This document shows positions 53,356 through 62,164 of a stretch of DNA of 64,000 nucleotides, piece by piece. The stretch's first letter is position 1. The number at the start of each line of letters is the position of its first letter. The stretch is from contig JAUQZE010000047.1 in assembly GCA_030587365.1 (NCBI GenBank), positions 23,128 through 87,127 of the forward strand, written 5' to 3'. The position numbers and the translations under genes are program-made. The notes beneath the pieces are model-generated. The model had not been told where the DNA came from and made no database searches. It saw only the letters and a list, made by a program, of their open reading frames with translations. The stretch is from Candidatus Freyarchaeota archaeon (GTDB lineage: Archaea > Asgardarchaeota > Jordiarchaeia > Jordiarchaeales > Jordiarchaeaceae).

Positions 53356-54288
53356 ATGATATATGGAGTATTCACATTCGATAGGTTTGGAAGAAACTTT
53401 TACCAAAAGTTTTATGGAGACGTTAACTTTGACCAGGATCGCTTATTCCATTTTGTAACAGAATTAACAATGTTCGTACAAGACCTGGACCAAAGCGAAA
53501 GAATTGGTTGTCTAAATCTCGAGAAGCTGAAGTTTGTTTACTCCATATTTGAGGATATGATATCTGTAATATGCTCAGATCAAAAGGAAGACGAAATATA
53601 TCTCACGGACAAAATAGTAAAAGTACAGGTGGAATTTCTTAAACTTCATAAGAGCATACCGAAAGCGACAGTAACCAAGACTGCAATGGAACTGAAGGGG
53701 TTAATCGCAGATATAAGACCGCAGGTTGAGGAGAATTCTTCTGAAGGATTTGAGCAGAAGATGGACGAGATTTTGTTCCCCTACCTTAAAATAGTGATCC
53801 TCGGACAGGGAGGGGTTGGAAAAACTTCTGTTCGAAAACTTATTATGGGTGAAGAGCAGAATTCCGCCTATATTCCAACGGTTGGAGTGGACGTTAAAGA
53901 GTTCGAGTTTGAAGCAAAGAATATGAAGCTTGTTTTTTGGGACTTTTCCGGTCAGCAACGTTACAGAAAACTTTGGAAGCCCCTTCTCGAAGGAACCGAC
54001 ATTGTCATACTGGTCACCGATTCAACAGCGGAAAACTTGGAGGAAACAAAAAAAATATTTCAACTGATTAAGACGGAGGAACCGAAAGTAAACATCATAC
54101 TAATAGCGAACAAGCAAGATTTGCCAGACGCGCTTCCTCCAGAGACGATTGGAAAATACATGAGAACCAAGGCATACGGATTAGTTGCAGTCGACCCAAG
54201 CTACGAAGAGAAAATACTGAAAATCCTCAAAGAAACGATATATAAAATAGTAGAATCTCGATCTCAAACCGCAACTCCCCAACATTAA
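53356..54288 (+). CDS. Longin-Arf GTPase fusion, paralogue 3
   Basis: Third copy: longin start MIYGVFTFDRFGRNFYQKFY, linker, GTPase with GQGGVGKT, WDFSGQ and NKQDLP. ATG 53356 corresponds to the starts of the other two copies; an in-frame ATG at 53332 is possible. One difference is Arg instead of Leu just after the P-loop Ser (TSVRKLI). The three copies are likely to be co-transcribed, since spacers of about 80-110 bases carry no clear stop signal. Confidence 0.85.
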   Translation: MIYGVFTFDRFGRNFYQKFYGDVNFDQDRLFHFVTELTMFVQDLDQSERIGCLNLEKLKFVYSIFEDMISVICSDQKEDEIYLTDKIVKVQVEFLKLHKSIPKATVTKTAMELKGLIADIRPQVEENSSEGFEQKMDEILFPYLKIVILGQGGVGKTSVRKLIMGEEQNSAYIPTVGVDVKEFEFEAKNMKLVFWDFSGQQRYRKLWKPLLEGTDIVILVTDSTAENLEETKKIFQLIKTEEPKVNIILIANKQDLPDALPPETIGKYMRTKAYGLVAVDPSYEEKILKILKETIYKIVESRSQTATPQH

Positions 54289-54445
54289 TACATAAATTCT
54301 ATTGCCAGTAACAAGCCAACTACTCCGCCCCTGAAGGCGAGAGCTTGTAACTATGCTCATTCTCAACTCCCACAATGGGCTTCAGCAACCCCACTAGCTG
54401 CAATAGGCTGATTGACGGTTACCCTCGCAACTAAGTTAATGGCTA

Positions 54446-54600
54446 CATTGAGCAATAAGTCAACAAGAAGAATGAAAACAGGGGCGAGTATTGAAGAATT
54501 TATAAATCTTATCAAACAATTGCCTCGGTTCATAATTATTTCTTTTTTACTTTTGGTAAGGTTTTTTCCTCTTCCCGTTTCAGGGTTTTTCAAGTCAGCT
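54446..54600 (+). repeat. Dispersed-repeat copy B
   Basis: Block 1 (54446-54512) matches 48437-48508, and part of block 2 (54521-54600; TTCATAATTATTTCTTTTTT) follows. The rest of the gap 54289-54673 has no supported gene. A minus-strand frame of 76 codons with a hydrophobic stretch covers the copy, but its partner copies are not open in the same way. Confidence 0.55.
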
Positions 54601-54673
54601 TTAGGCTTCTCAAGCTATGGAGGGTACTTTTCACATGTTCTTGTGATGTTGGGAACCATTCTCCAGATCTTTC

Positions 54674-56053
54674 TCAGACTATGGGTGTTAGTCGGATTCC
54701 TCCCTCGTCGGATGAAATGTTGTAAATGCCTGTCTTCGGCCGAAGCCCATACATTATCAGGGAGTTGAATAAATGCTTGAACACAAATTGTGTTTCCGAT
54801 AAGTGGCTGAAGGGGTCAACTTGGTTTATCCCACTCTTCACAACGCCGATCAGGATTGCCTCCTCAGCAATCTTTTTGTCCAAGGCTTCATCAACAAACC
54901 GCATCATGCCTTCATGTCCAAATCGTACCTGCAGGGTGTCGAGGCCGATAAAGACGAGCGGCTCTTTACCTGTTTCGGATTTGGATAGGTCTTCTTTTTG
55001 TATGAAAACCTCAAGCTCCTTATTTATGTCCGCTGTTTCCGGTTTGTATGTTAAATAGTTTTTAGACGGTTTCTCAGGGGGAGGAATACCCATTGAAGGT
55101 ATATCAAGTACTCCTCGACGGTTCAGGATTGCATTGTGCTGGATCTGTCGGATTATTTCCATGTATTGTCTACCGACGCCGTGTTCGATCTCAAAGAGGT
55201 TGAAGCTACCCTTTAAAAACCCGCCTGTTATATCATCAAAGTCTCTGATGCCTGAGGATACATGTTCACTATCTACGTCTGGAATTAATTCCCTTGCGGT
55301 CATGTCCAAATTCTCGTGGTACGGTTCGAAGCATTGAAAGCCGCCCTTCAGCGTGAAGAGGGTTCGCTTCTGTCTAAGCTCCGTGCCTCTCATCTTGATT
55401 ATCTCCATCGCTCTTGCCGTTCTTACCTCTATTTGTTCAGGATATGTATCACTGTCACCTGACTGTTCATAAACGTCGATGTCTTTGAATAGGATGACAC
55501 CGTCGGCTACAAACTCCTCGATTCCCATTCCGATTTGCTTCTGGCCACGAGGGACTTCGGATACTATAATTGTGGTGCATCCCGACTTTCTAACCATTTT
55601 TCCCAGAATCGTGTGAATAACGATTCGGACGTTTATCTTGTTTTCAAAGGCTTGAGCCAGTGCAGAGTAACTGTCTATAACCAACCGTTTAGCATTTAGT
55701 CTCTGAATTTCACTCAAAATTGATTCCAATACCGTGGTTATGCCCTCTTCCTTCACTGTGATGAGGTCGAGGAAGCTGAATTTTTCCGACTTGAAATATT
55801 CTTCGTACTCACTACCCAAGTGCCTAATCATGTTATGCATGAAAGTTTCCTCACCCTCAGCAAAGGAAACATATATCCCGGCTTCACCCGACTGGATACC
55901 TTTGCAGAGAAACTTGACACTGAAAGCGGTCTTCCCTGAACCGGGGTTACCTGCTAGAAGGATTAAGCTGCCGCTAGGGAAGCCGCCTTCAATCAGCTGA
56001 TCTAACCATGTTATTCCTGTTGGGATCCGTTCTTCGCTCAAAAATGCATTCAC
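54674..56053 (-). CDS. Two-domain KaiC-family protein with inactive second domain
   Basis: Domain 1 has the P-loop AGNPGSGKT (34-42), IYVSFAEGEETFMHNM, Walker B RLVIDSYSALAQ and the KaiC signature MEIIKMRGTELRQ. Domain 2 starts SGIRDFDDITGGFLKGSFNL and has lost its P-loop (EHGVGRQY in place of GxxxxGKT). This is the same layout as the protein at 46839-48275. Total length is 459 residues. It could hold and regulate a bound partner while the first domain cycles ATP. It precedes the response regulator and kinase on the minus strand (they lie to the right, upstream), with a 200-base gap, so it may be in the same regulon. Confidence 0.7.
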   Translation of the reverse strand: MNAFLSEERIPTGITWLDQLIEGGFPSGSLILLAGNPGSGKTAFSVKFLCKGIQSGEAGIYVSFAEGEETFMHNMIRHLGSEYEEYFKSEKFSFLDLITVKEEGITTVLESILSEIQRLNAKRLVIDSYSALAQAFENKINVRIVIHTILGKMVRKSGCTTIIVSEVPRGQKQIGMGIEEFVADGVILFKDIDVYEQSGDSDTYPEQIEVRTARAMEIIKMRGTELRQKRTLFTLKGGFQCFEPYHENLDMTARELIPDVDSEHVSSGIRDFDDITGGFLKGSFNLFEIEHGVGRQYMEIIRQIQHNAILNRRGVLDIPSMGIPPPEKPSKNYLTYKPETADINKELEVFIQKEDLSKSETGKEPLVFIGLDTLQVRFGHEGMMRFVDEALDKKIAEEAILIGVVKSGINQVDPFSHLSETQFVFKHLFNSLIMYGLRPKTGIYNISSDEGGIRLTPIV

Positions 56054-56258
56054 CTTCCAATAATAATGGCGAACATATGTTTAAATAGATGAATATCACG
56101 AATTTATACCTTTTTTACATAAAACAAATAAATCGCAAACGTCTTACACATATTTTTACTTATTATGCAGTTATTTCGTTTGTTTCACCTTTTTTCTTGA
56201 CATAAGTGTTGCAAGGTGTTGCTGCCTCGGTTATAGGAATCTGTTCCTGCATATGTGG

Positions 56259-56711
56259 TCAGGGCAGGTAGCCTAGTTCTTTGGCTCTTGATTCGACGAA
56301 CTCTGCGACCTTTTCTTCGCTGAATTTCTTTTTTTCTTGTTGCTTTTTCAGGTTTTCTCTTATTTTGTTTAGGAGGTCGTCAATGTCGTCTATGGGCTTC
56401 GTTACGTAGCCATCGGCGCCCTTGTTTACGGCTTCGATAGCGTTTTGCATCGTAGGAAAACCGGTGATTATTATTTTGACCATCTCTGGGGAGGTTTCTT
56501 TCATCTCGGTTAGGAGTTTTGTTCCCTCCATGTCTGGAAGTTTAATGTCTATCAATGCGATGTTGTAGAATTTGGACTTGGATTTCCTGATTGCTTCCTT
56601 TCCATTTTCTGCTGTGTCAACAGTGTATCCTTCATCTTCAAGTATAGTTTTTAGGACTTTCCTTATGCTTTCATCGTCGTCTATAACAAGGATTTTGACA
56701 GTTTCACTCAT
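56259..56711 (-). CDS. Response regulator, CheY-type receiver
   Basis: A receiver domain with D11-D13 acidic pocket (IDDDES), phosphoacceptor Asp55 (LIDIKLPD), conserved Thr (IIITGFP) and Lys (YVTKPIDD). The tail (FSEEKVAEFVESRAKELGYLP) is a short helix with no output domain. It starts inside the kinase gene, overlapping eight bases (ATGAGTGA), so the two are translated together. Output may be through protein contact. Confidence 0.9.
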   Translation of the reverse strand: MSETVKILVIDDDESIRKVLKTILEDEGYTVDTAENGKEAIRKSKSKFYNIALIDIKLPDMEGTKLLTEMKETSPEMVKIIITGFPTMQNAIEAVNKGADGYVTKPIDDIDDLLNKIRENLKKQQEKKKFSEEKVAEFVESRAKELGYLP

Positions 56712-58701
56712 AATTTTCCACCTCTATTATTTTTTGGTTTATTGGTAGGGTTACCGTGAAGGTTGTGCCTTTTCCCACCACGCTCTCCACAGAGACCGAG
56801 CCCCCGTGCGCTTCTACTATGCGTTTACATATGGGTAAGCCTAATCCGATTCCCTTCGCTTTGGTGGTGAAGAGGGGCTTGAAAAGTTTTTCCATATTTT
56901 CCTTTGATATGCCTATTCCGTTGTCGGTGAAGGCGATTTCCAGGTTGCCGTTTGCTTCCCAGCTTTTTATTGTGAGTTCGCCGCCTTCAGGCATGGCGTC
57001 AATTGAGTTTTGGATGATGTTTGCAAAGACTCTTTGCATTTTCTGCGCGTCAACCATTATCTTGGGCTCGTCCACAGTGAAGTCTAATAATCGTATGTTT
57101 CTTGGAACTTTGATGTAAGTTAACGTGTCCTTTAAGACCTGTTTTGGGTTAGTCCTAGTTAGTTCAAGCTGTATTTCTCTTGAGTATTCCAAAAGCTCGC
57201 TTACGATTTTGTTCGAATATTTCACATTTTTTTCAATAACCTCTAGCAACTCCTTTATTTTTTCGTCCATTTCTGGGCTTAACTTCTTTTTCAGAATGTA
57301 TGCGACACCAGCGATGCCTGTTAACGGATTGCGAAGGTCGTGTCCTACCATTGCTGCGAATTCTCCGATGGCAGCCAACCGCTCAGCTCTGAGAAGCCGT
57401 TCCTGTGCCTCCCTCAGTTCCCTTGTTCTCTCCGCAACTAACACTTCTAAACTCTTAGAATATTTTTCGAGCTGTTCTTCCATCTTTTTGCGCTCGGTGA
57501 CATCTTGAACTTGAACCAAATAACCTGTAAGCCTTTTTCCTCTCATTATAGGGGTATGCACCACATGAAGATATGCGATACCGGATTTTTTTGTCTCATA
57601 CGATTTAAGTCCCTTAACCTTATCAAAATTATAGGTAACATCGGATACTACCGATTCACCTCTAAGGAGACTCTTTTTCACTTCAGAGGACATATTGGGG
57701 TCCTTTAAGAGTTTGAGCCCTTTTAACTTCGCAACATCAGACACGCCGAGTATGTCTAAGGAGGCTTTGTTTGCGTTAATTACTCGGATACTGGAATCAT
57801 AAAGTACGATCCCGATGGGTGATTCATCAAATATATTTTTGAATCTCTCTTCGCTCTCCAGCAGCGTCTCCTCCATTCGCTTGCGCTCGGTGATGTCTCT
57901 GAGTATACCTTCGATTGCTACGAGTTTTCCGGTCTTATCGTAGATGGGAATATTGATCTGTTCAGTTACTATGAGGTGGCCCTCCTTGTGGAAAAGTCTG
58001 ACCTCTAACGGCTGTAGTTTACGATGCTCGCTAAGGTCCTCCAAGAGCTTTTGGAGCTTGGGGAGATCTTCTGGGTGCACGGATCTGTAGACGAGATCAG
58101 GGCTGGCGTAAAGTTCCTCAGGTGTGTAGCCAGTAATCGCTTTCGAGGCCTGGTTCACATACTCGAACCCCTTCTCCTTCGAGATTCTGTAGATTAAGTC
58201 CTTCGCTTTTTCCGCGAATTGGAAAATACTCTCCTCGATGCTCCTTAGGGCTTCTTTGATGTTTTTCTTTTCGGTGAGGTCTTTCACAGTGTTGACCCAG
58301 CCTATTTGCTCCCCCTCTTCGCTCAACAGCTGAGCCACCGTGTGTTCCGTAGGAAAAATTGAGCCATCCTTATGCCTCATACGGTACTCGGGGAGGAAGA
58401 AGTTGAGTTTGCCCTCTCTAATGGTGCTATATAGAAGAGACTGGTACTCTCTGAGGTTTTCGTCGTTCACATGGAGAAAGGCGGTAGTCTTACCCAGCAT
58501 CTCTGACTTTTTATAGCCGAAGATGGCGGATGCAGCTTCGTTGCATTCGAGTATGGTCGGTGGAACCTCGGCGTCGAGGATGAAGACGGCGTCAGTCATG
58601 CTGTTGAAAGTCTTCTGGAGCAAGTCTGCTTGATGGCGAGACGATATACGGGAAACTGTTTCCTCAAATTTCGACCTATACTCGATTTCCTCTTTAGTCA
58701 T
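56704..58701 (-). CDS. PAS-domain sensor histidine kinase
   Basis: Three PAS domains lie in order (about 40-155, 165-290, 295-415, counted from the TTG at 58737), with linkers of the DLTEKK or DITERK type. The HisKA box follows (GHDLRNPLTGIAG, phosphoacceptor His466), then a HATPase_c domain (NSIDAMPEGGEL, DNGIGI, GIGLGLPICKRIVEAHGG). No membrane helix is seen, so the kinase should be soluble and sense an intracellular signal via PAS. ATG 58701 is well served by GGAAGAG; TTG 58737 is an earlier option. Partner: the adjacent receiver gene. Confidence 0.9.
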   Translation of the reverse strand: MTKEEIEYRSKFEETVSRISSRHQADLLQKTFNSMTDAVFILDAEVPPTILECNEAASAIFGYKKSEMLGKTTAFLHVNDENLREYQSLLYSTIREGKLNFFLPEYRMRHKDGSIFPTEHTVAQLLSEEGEQIGWVNTVKDLTEKKNIKEALRSIEESIFQFAEKAKDLIYRISKEKGFEYVNQASKAITGYTPEELYASPDLVYRSVHPEDLPKLQKLLEDLSEHRKLQPLEVRLFHKEGHLIVTEQINIPIYDKTGKLVAIEGILRDITERKRMEETLLESEERFKNIFDESPIGIVLYDSSIRVINANKASLDILGVSDVAKLKGLKLLKDPNMSSEVKKSLLRGESVVSDVTYNFDKVKGLKSYETKKSGIAYLHVVHTPIMRGKRLTGYLVQVQDVTERKKMEEQLEKYSKSLEVLVAERTRELREAQERLLRAERLAAIGEFAAMVGHDLRNPLTGIAGVAYILKKKLSPEMDEKIKELLEVIEKNVKYSNKIVSELLEYSREIQLELTRTNPKQVLKDTLTYIKVPRNIRLLDFTVDEPKIMVDAQKMQRVFANIIQNSIDAMPEGGELTIKSWEANGNLEIAFTDNGIGISKENMEKLFKPLFTTKAKGIGLGLPICKRIVEAHGGSVSVESVVGKGTTFTVTLPINQKIIEVENYE

Positions 58702-58765
58702 GTTAACTCTTCCTTCAAATTCTCTATTACACTCCAAGCCACTATCTGTGCAGGATTGGCTCCTG

Positions 58766-59107
58766 TCAAATTTGCAGTTTCCACAACTCCTTTATGTAGT
58801 CATAAAAATCGTAGTCTTCCTTCTCCTCAAAATTCAACTTAAGCTTTGAGTACAAATTTTTGAGAATCAGATTCTCAATAATTCGGGAAGAGAGCCCGAT
58901 AAGATTCCGTAAAGCATCCACAAAAACCTTAACTTTTTCGGGATCTTCCTCCCACTTTGAAGGATCACTTTTCTTCGCGTAAATAATAATAATATTAGCT
59001 GATCCCTCTCCAAGAATCTTTTTCAAAACATTGTCTATTGTTTGCAGAATTAAATCTTCGAAACTTTTTTCTACACGTAAAGGATTAGAAGGTTCTCCGC
59101 TTACCAT
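58766..59107 (-). CDS. Small helical protein of a KaiC/kinase-associated archaeal family (DUF3227-like)
   Basis: The 113-residue protein begins SFEDLILQTIDNVLKKIL, then RIIENLILKNLYSKLKLNFEE and EKEDYDFYDYIKELWK. This is the pattern, from memory, of a small archaeal family often placed near KaiC-like or sensor-kinase genes. It lies 28 bases upstream of the kinase on the same strand, so it is likely an operon member and possibly a partner. Function unknown. Confidence 0.6.
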   Translation of the reverse strand: MVSGEPSNPLRVEKSFEDLILQTIDNVLKKILGEGSANIIIIYAKKSDPSKWEEDPEKVKVFVDALRNLIGLSSRIIENLILKNLYSKLKLNFEEKEDYDFYDYIKELWKLQI

Positions 59108-59708
59108 TTTCCAAGCTTCCTAATCGCTTTCTATTAATATAAGTAGTAAAATACGATTAAATAAATTTTTTTTATCAGCTTTCCCTACAGATTATTTATA
59201 CTTTATTAATCCTTTTAAATCTTTTCAATTAATTGCTTTGTTTCATAATTATTTCTTTTTCCTTTTGGGTAGGGTTTTCCTCTACCCCGCCTCGGTTCTC
59301 CGAGAGCGGTTTAACAGAGCTAGTTGTAGAATGCGACCTTTAGCGCTACCTCTTGTTGGACGGCTTTGAGGGTTCATGCCGCCAAGTACTCTTGGAAAAG
59401 AGTATCATTGTATTAGATGATGCTTCTCAACTGATGCTTCCTCAAGATGAAGACTAAATCAATCCAGTCCTCCCTTTATTATTTTTATGGATGATGGAAA
59501 GTGTATGATTGTAGTTTCTTAAAATTTAAGTTCGAATGAGATGAGTGGGAAATTATAGATTTTATGGATTGCGGATAAGGAACCAGCATTAAAAAATAGC
59601 GGTCTGGCACATCAGAAATGTTTTAATTCTCTCAAAAAAAATGTAACAGGTTTATGAGGAACAAGTTTTGTGTTATCAAAAGTGCTTAAGTGAAGGAGAT
59701 AGAAGAAA
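59108..59708. repeat. Intergenic gap with dispersed-repeat copy C
   Basis: Positions 59234-59370 match block 2 of copy A (48514-48652): TTTCATAATTATTTCTTTTTCC, CTCGGTTCTCCGAG and GCGACCTTTAGCGCT. The rest of the gap is AT-rich and holds no supported gene. The GGTTCTCCGAGA part can form a short hairpin. Confidence 0.55.
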
Positions 59709-61142
59709 ATGATGAGATATAGTGTTTTTAACCCTGTTTGGAAAGCTCTCGCACATTATTTGGCAAGTAAATGTGAAAAATGTGGACAGGAACGCTTACT
59801 TTCAGTCTTTGACAAATATTCAGAAAATAAGCACTCTGTTTGTGAAAGTTGTTTGTTGACTTCAACGGCTCTGAGACCCTTAATTCGTATATTATTCTTC
59901 CGCCTGGGAGTTAGTAGTAACACCGTGAAACAGTTTCTGAGAGATTCGCTTATCCGTAAATGTATGCTCAGCGTGGTGAAGGGGGTTGCGAATTTTGGAT
60001 TAAGGGATCCGCAACCCTGCGGTGCTCCAATAACTATTGTTTGGAATTTCACTAATAGGTGCAACCTCAACTGCCTTCACTGCCATCAGGACTCTTCACC
60101 GGCATCCTCCTATCCTGAATTAACTACTTCTCAAGCCTTCAAGGTTGTAGACAACATGAGTGACGCAGGAGTAGCTATACTCACCTTCTCGGGAGGTGAA
60201 CCACTACTACGCAAGGACATTTACGACGTAATCAAAAGAGCAGACGACTGCGGCATGCTTTGCACAGTTGCATCCAACGGTACCATGATGACTCCTGAGG
60301 TAGCGAAAAGGCTCGCTGAGGTAGGCGTTAAAAGGGTAGAAATAGGTTTAGATGGTGCGAAACCTGAAACTCACGATTTCCTGAGAAATAGGCCTGGGAG
60401 TTTTGAAGCCACGATTCAGGGAATAAGAAATTGTGCTGCTGTAGGCTTTGATGAGCTGGCCACCACCATGACTCTATACTCTGAGAATGTTAACGAGTTG
60501 GAAGAAACCATGGATTTGGCGGAGAAACTGGGTGCGACCAGATTCTATTTGAATCGACTTATACCTGCTGGTCGTGGATGCGACGCGATGCACCTTGACG
60601 TGAAGCCAAAGGAGAAGATAAAAGCACTTGAAGCAATATACAAAAAGTTCCATAAAAGCGTAGTTAACGGGTTTGGCATTCAGTGTTATGCTCGAGGAAT
60701 GACTTACTATGCTCGTCTATGCCATGAGCGTTCAAATGGCGAAATCCTCACTGTAAGCGAGGCTTTATCAGGACACGAAAAAATGTTTCAAGAGAAATTC
60801 GGACGCGAAGTTTCTAAGATTGTGAGAAAGCTTGCAGCAGGCTTTAGTGGATGCTCGACCAGCTTAACCTATGCGGGGCTCACCGCTTCTGGAGACTTGC
60901 TACCCTGTGTCCCCGCCCCAATAAAACTGGGAAATCTTCTCGAACGGAGCCTAGAAGAGATCTGGGTCCACAACGAATTACTGAATTACATCAGAGACCG
61001 AAAAAGGCTAAATGGTTCCTGTAAAATATGTGAATATAGCGGCATATGTGGCGGTTGCAGATACACAGCATACATAACCAGCGGAGACTGGCTGGGACCT
61101 GATGCGTCCTGTCCTTTTGGCCCCAAAGTCTTGAACACCTGA
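59709..61142 (+). CDS. Radical SAM/SPASM protein
   Basis: The 4Fe-4S motif CNLNCLHC (118-125, C-x3-C-x2-C) is followed by the SAM-binding FSGGEPLLRKDI. The C-terminal SPASM part has cysteine clusters (CSTS, CVPAP, CKICEYSGICGGC, CPF). The first 110 residues form an N-terminal extension with C-x2-C pairs (C22/C25, C45/C48), which may bind zinc. The general layout recalls heme d1/AhbC-AhbD and peptide-maturation enzymes. Without a precursor peptide gene next to it, the product cannot be named. GGAG lies about 10 bases before the ATG. Confidence 0.8.
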   Translation: MMRYSVFNPVWKALAHYLASKCEKCGQERLLSVFDKYSENKHSVCESCLLTSTALRPLIRILFFRLGVSSNTVKQFLRDSLIRKCMLSVVKGVANFGLRDPQPCGAPITIVWNFTNRCNLNCLHCHQDSSPASSYPELTTSQAFKVVDNMSDAGVAILTFSGGEPLLRKDIYDVIKRADDCGMLCTVASNGTMMTPEVAKRLAEVGVKRVEIGLDGAKPETHDFLRNRPGSFEATIQGIRNCAAVGFDELATTMTLYSENVNELEETMDLAEKLGATRFYLNRLIPAGRGCDAMHLDVKPKEKIKALEAIYKKFHKSVVNGFGIQCYARGMTYYARLCHERSNGEILTVSEALSGHEKMFQEKFGREVSKIVRKLAAGFSGCSTSLTYAGLTASGDLLPCVPAPIKLGNLLERSLEEIWVHNELLNYIRDRKRLNGSCKICEYSGICGGCRYTAYITSGDWLGPDASCPFGPKVLNT

Positions 61143-61420
61143 AAATTTCCATCAATGCAACAACCACAACGCGAAAAAAGATAAATTGTCAGATCAGGAT
61201 AAATCCCATAGTAGAACCTCGAAAAGCAAAATAGTAATTTAATGCAAAGAGATGCATTATTCAAAAATGGAGAAAAATTAAAAATGTTTTGAAAATTAGG
61301 AAAGGCTTAGCTATTTTTAACCCGCATAGTAAAATATCCTATTTACAGTATTGCTATATACGATTTGAAACCTAGCGATAACTATGATTAATTGCTTCCC
61401 TGAATAGAGGAGGATTGTAA

Positions 61421-62089
61421 ATGGGAGAAGAACATGAATGGACAAAGGAGAGAGCGGAACTCTATTTCAGGAGAAGAAGCAAAGTTACTAAAAGAGTATA
61501 CGAACCGTTTGCCCGTGAGATAGTTAATTACGTTGAGAAATACGACCCGAACGATAAATTGACAGTTTTAGATTTAGGTAGCGGGCCGGGTTTGCTATCC
61601 TTTGAAATTAAGAAGATAAAGAATCATTACAAAATTATCTGCATTGATCCCTCTGATAACATGTTGGAAATCGCAAAAAACAAGGCTGAGGAGTGGGGAA
61701 TAAAAGATTTTGGCGTAAAAATTGGGTCTGCTGAGAGAATCCCCTTACCTGATGAAACTGTGGATGTTATAGTAAGTCTAGACAGCGTTCATGAGTGGAG
61801 AGACTTGGAGAAAGGCATCAAAGAGATATACCGAGTATTGAGAGAAGAGGGAATTTTCGTAGTGAGAGATTCAAATAGGGAATATCCAAAATGGAAAACC
61901 AACTTGTTTTTTGTTTCGTTTGCTCTTAGAGAGGGATTAAAGCACGCAAGGGGGCATTTCCAAACACGTAAATGGCGTTCTCTCAGCGAGATGGAACAAC
62001 TCTTAGAAAAAGAGCATTTCACAATTGAGGATGCGAGGGGAGGAGTAATGTACACAATTGTAGGTAGAAAAAAACATGGTGACGCATGA
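61421..62089 (+). CDS. Class I SAM-dependent methyltransferase
   Basis: VLDLGSGPGLLSFEI is motif I (SAM binding), IICIDPSDNMLEIA is the acidic end of strand 2, and AERIPLPDETVDVIVSLDSVHEW covers motifs IV-V. Length (222 aa) is normal for the small Methyltransf_11-like group. The acceptor molecule is unknown. It follows the radical SAM gene on the same strand by 280 bases. Confidence 0.8.
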   Translation: MGEEHEWTKERAELYFRRRSKVTKRVYEPFAREIVNYVEKYDPNDKLTVLDLGSGPGLLSFEIKKIKNHYKIICIDPSDNMLEIAKNKAEEWGIKDFGVKIGSAERIPLPDETVDVIVSLDSVHEWRDLEKGIKEIYRVLREEGIFVVRDSNREYPKWKTNLFFVSFALREGLKHARGHFQTRKWRSLSEMEQLLEKEHFTIEDARGGVMYTIVGRKKHGDA

Positions 62090-62164
62090 AAAAGTGTGAT
62101 GGAACTGGTTTTATTGGTTTCAGAATAAAAAAAAGGGGAGGGATGGTTTTTGCTGGTGGGAGGT

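Larger units (their letters stand above)
52222..54370. repeat. Duplicated spacers after each GTPase gene
   Basis: The sequences after the three stops (about 52222-52301, 53250-53340 and 54289-54370) share ACATAAATTYTATTGC and ...GTCAAC-ACTCCGC...GA, and the starts of copies 2 and 3 share TCTTACAAATAAATGTTAAAAG. The duplication unit therefore was gene plus spacer. The range given spans the outer limits of the three spacers. Confidence 0.6.

Noticed and set aside
54363..54593. 76-codon minus-strand frame with a hydrophobic stretch
   Set aside because: It covers repeat copy B, lacks a clear binding site and is not open in other copies.
45883..56053. KaiC-type genes as a circadian clock
   Set aside because: No KaiA or KaiB is present, and archaeal KaiC-like proteins are broadly distributed regulators.
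59709..61142. Radical SAM protein as activase of the glycyl radical enzyme
   Set aside because: It has a SPASM domain and a different N-terminus, and lies 26 kb away.
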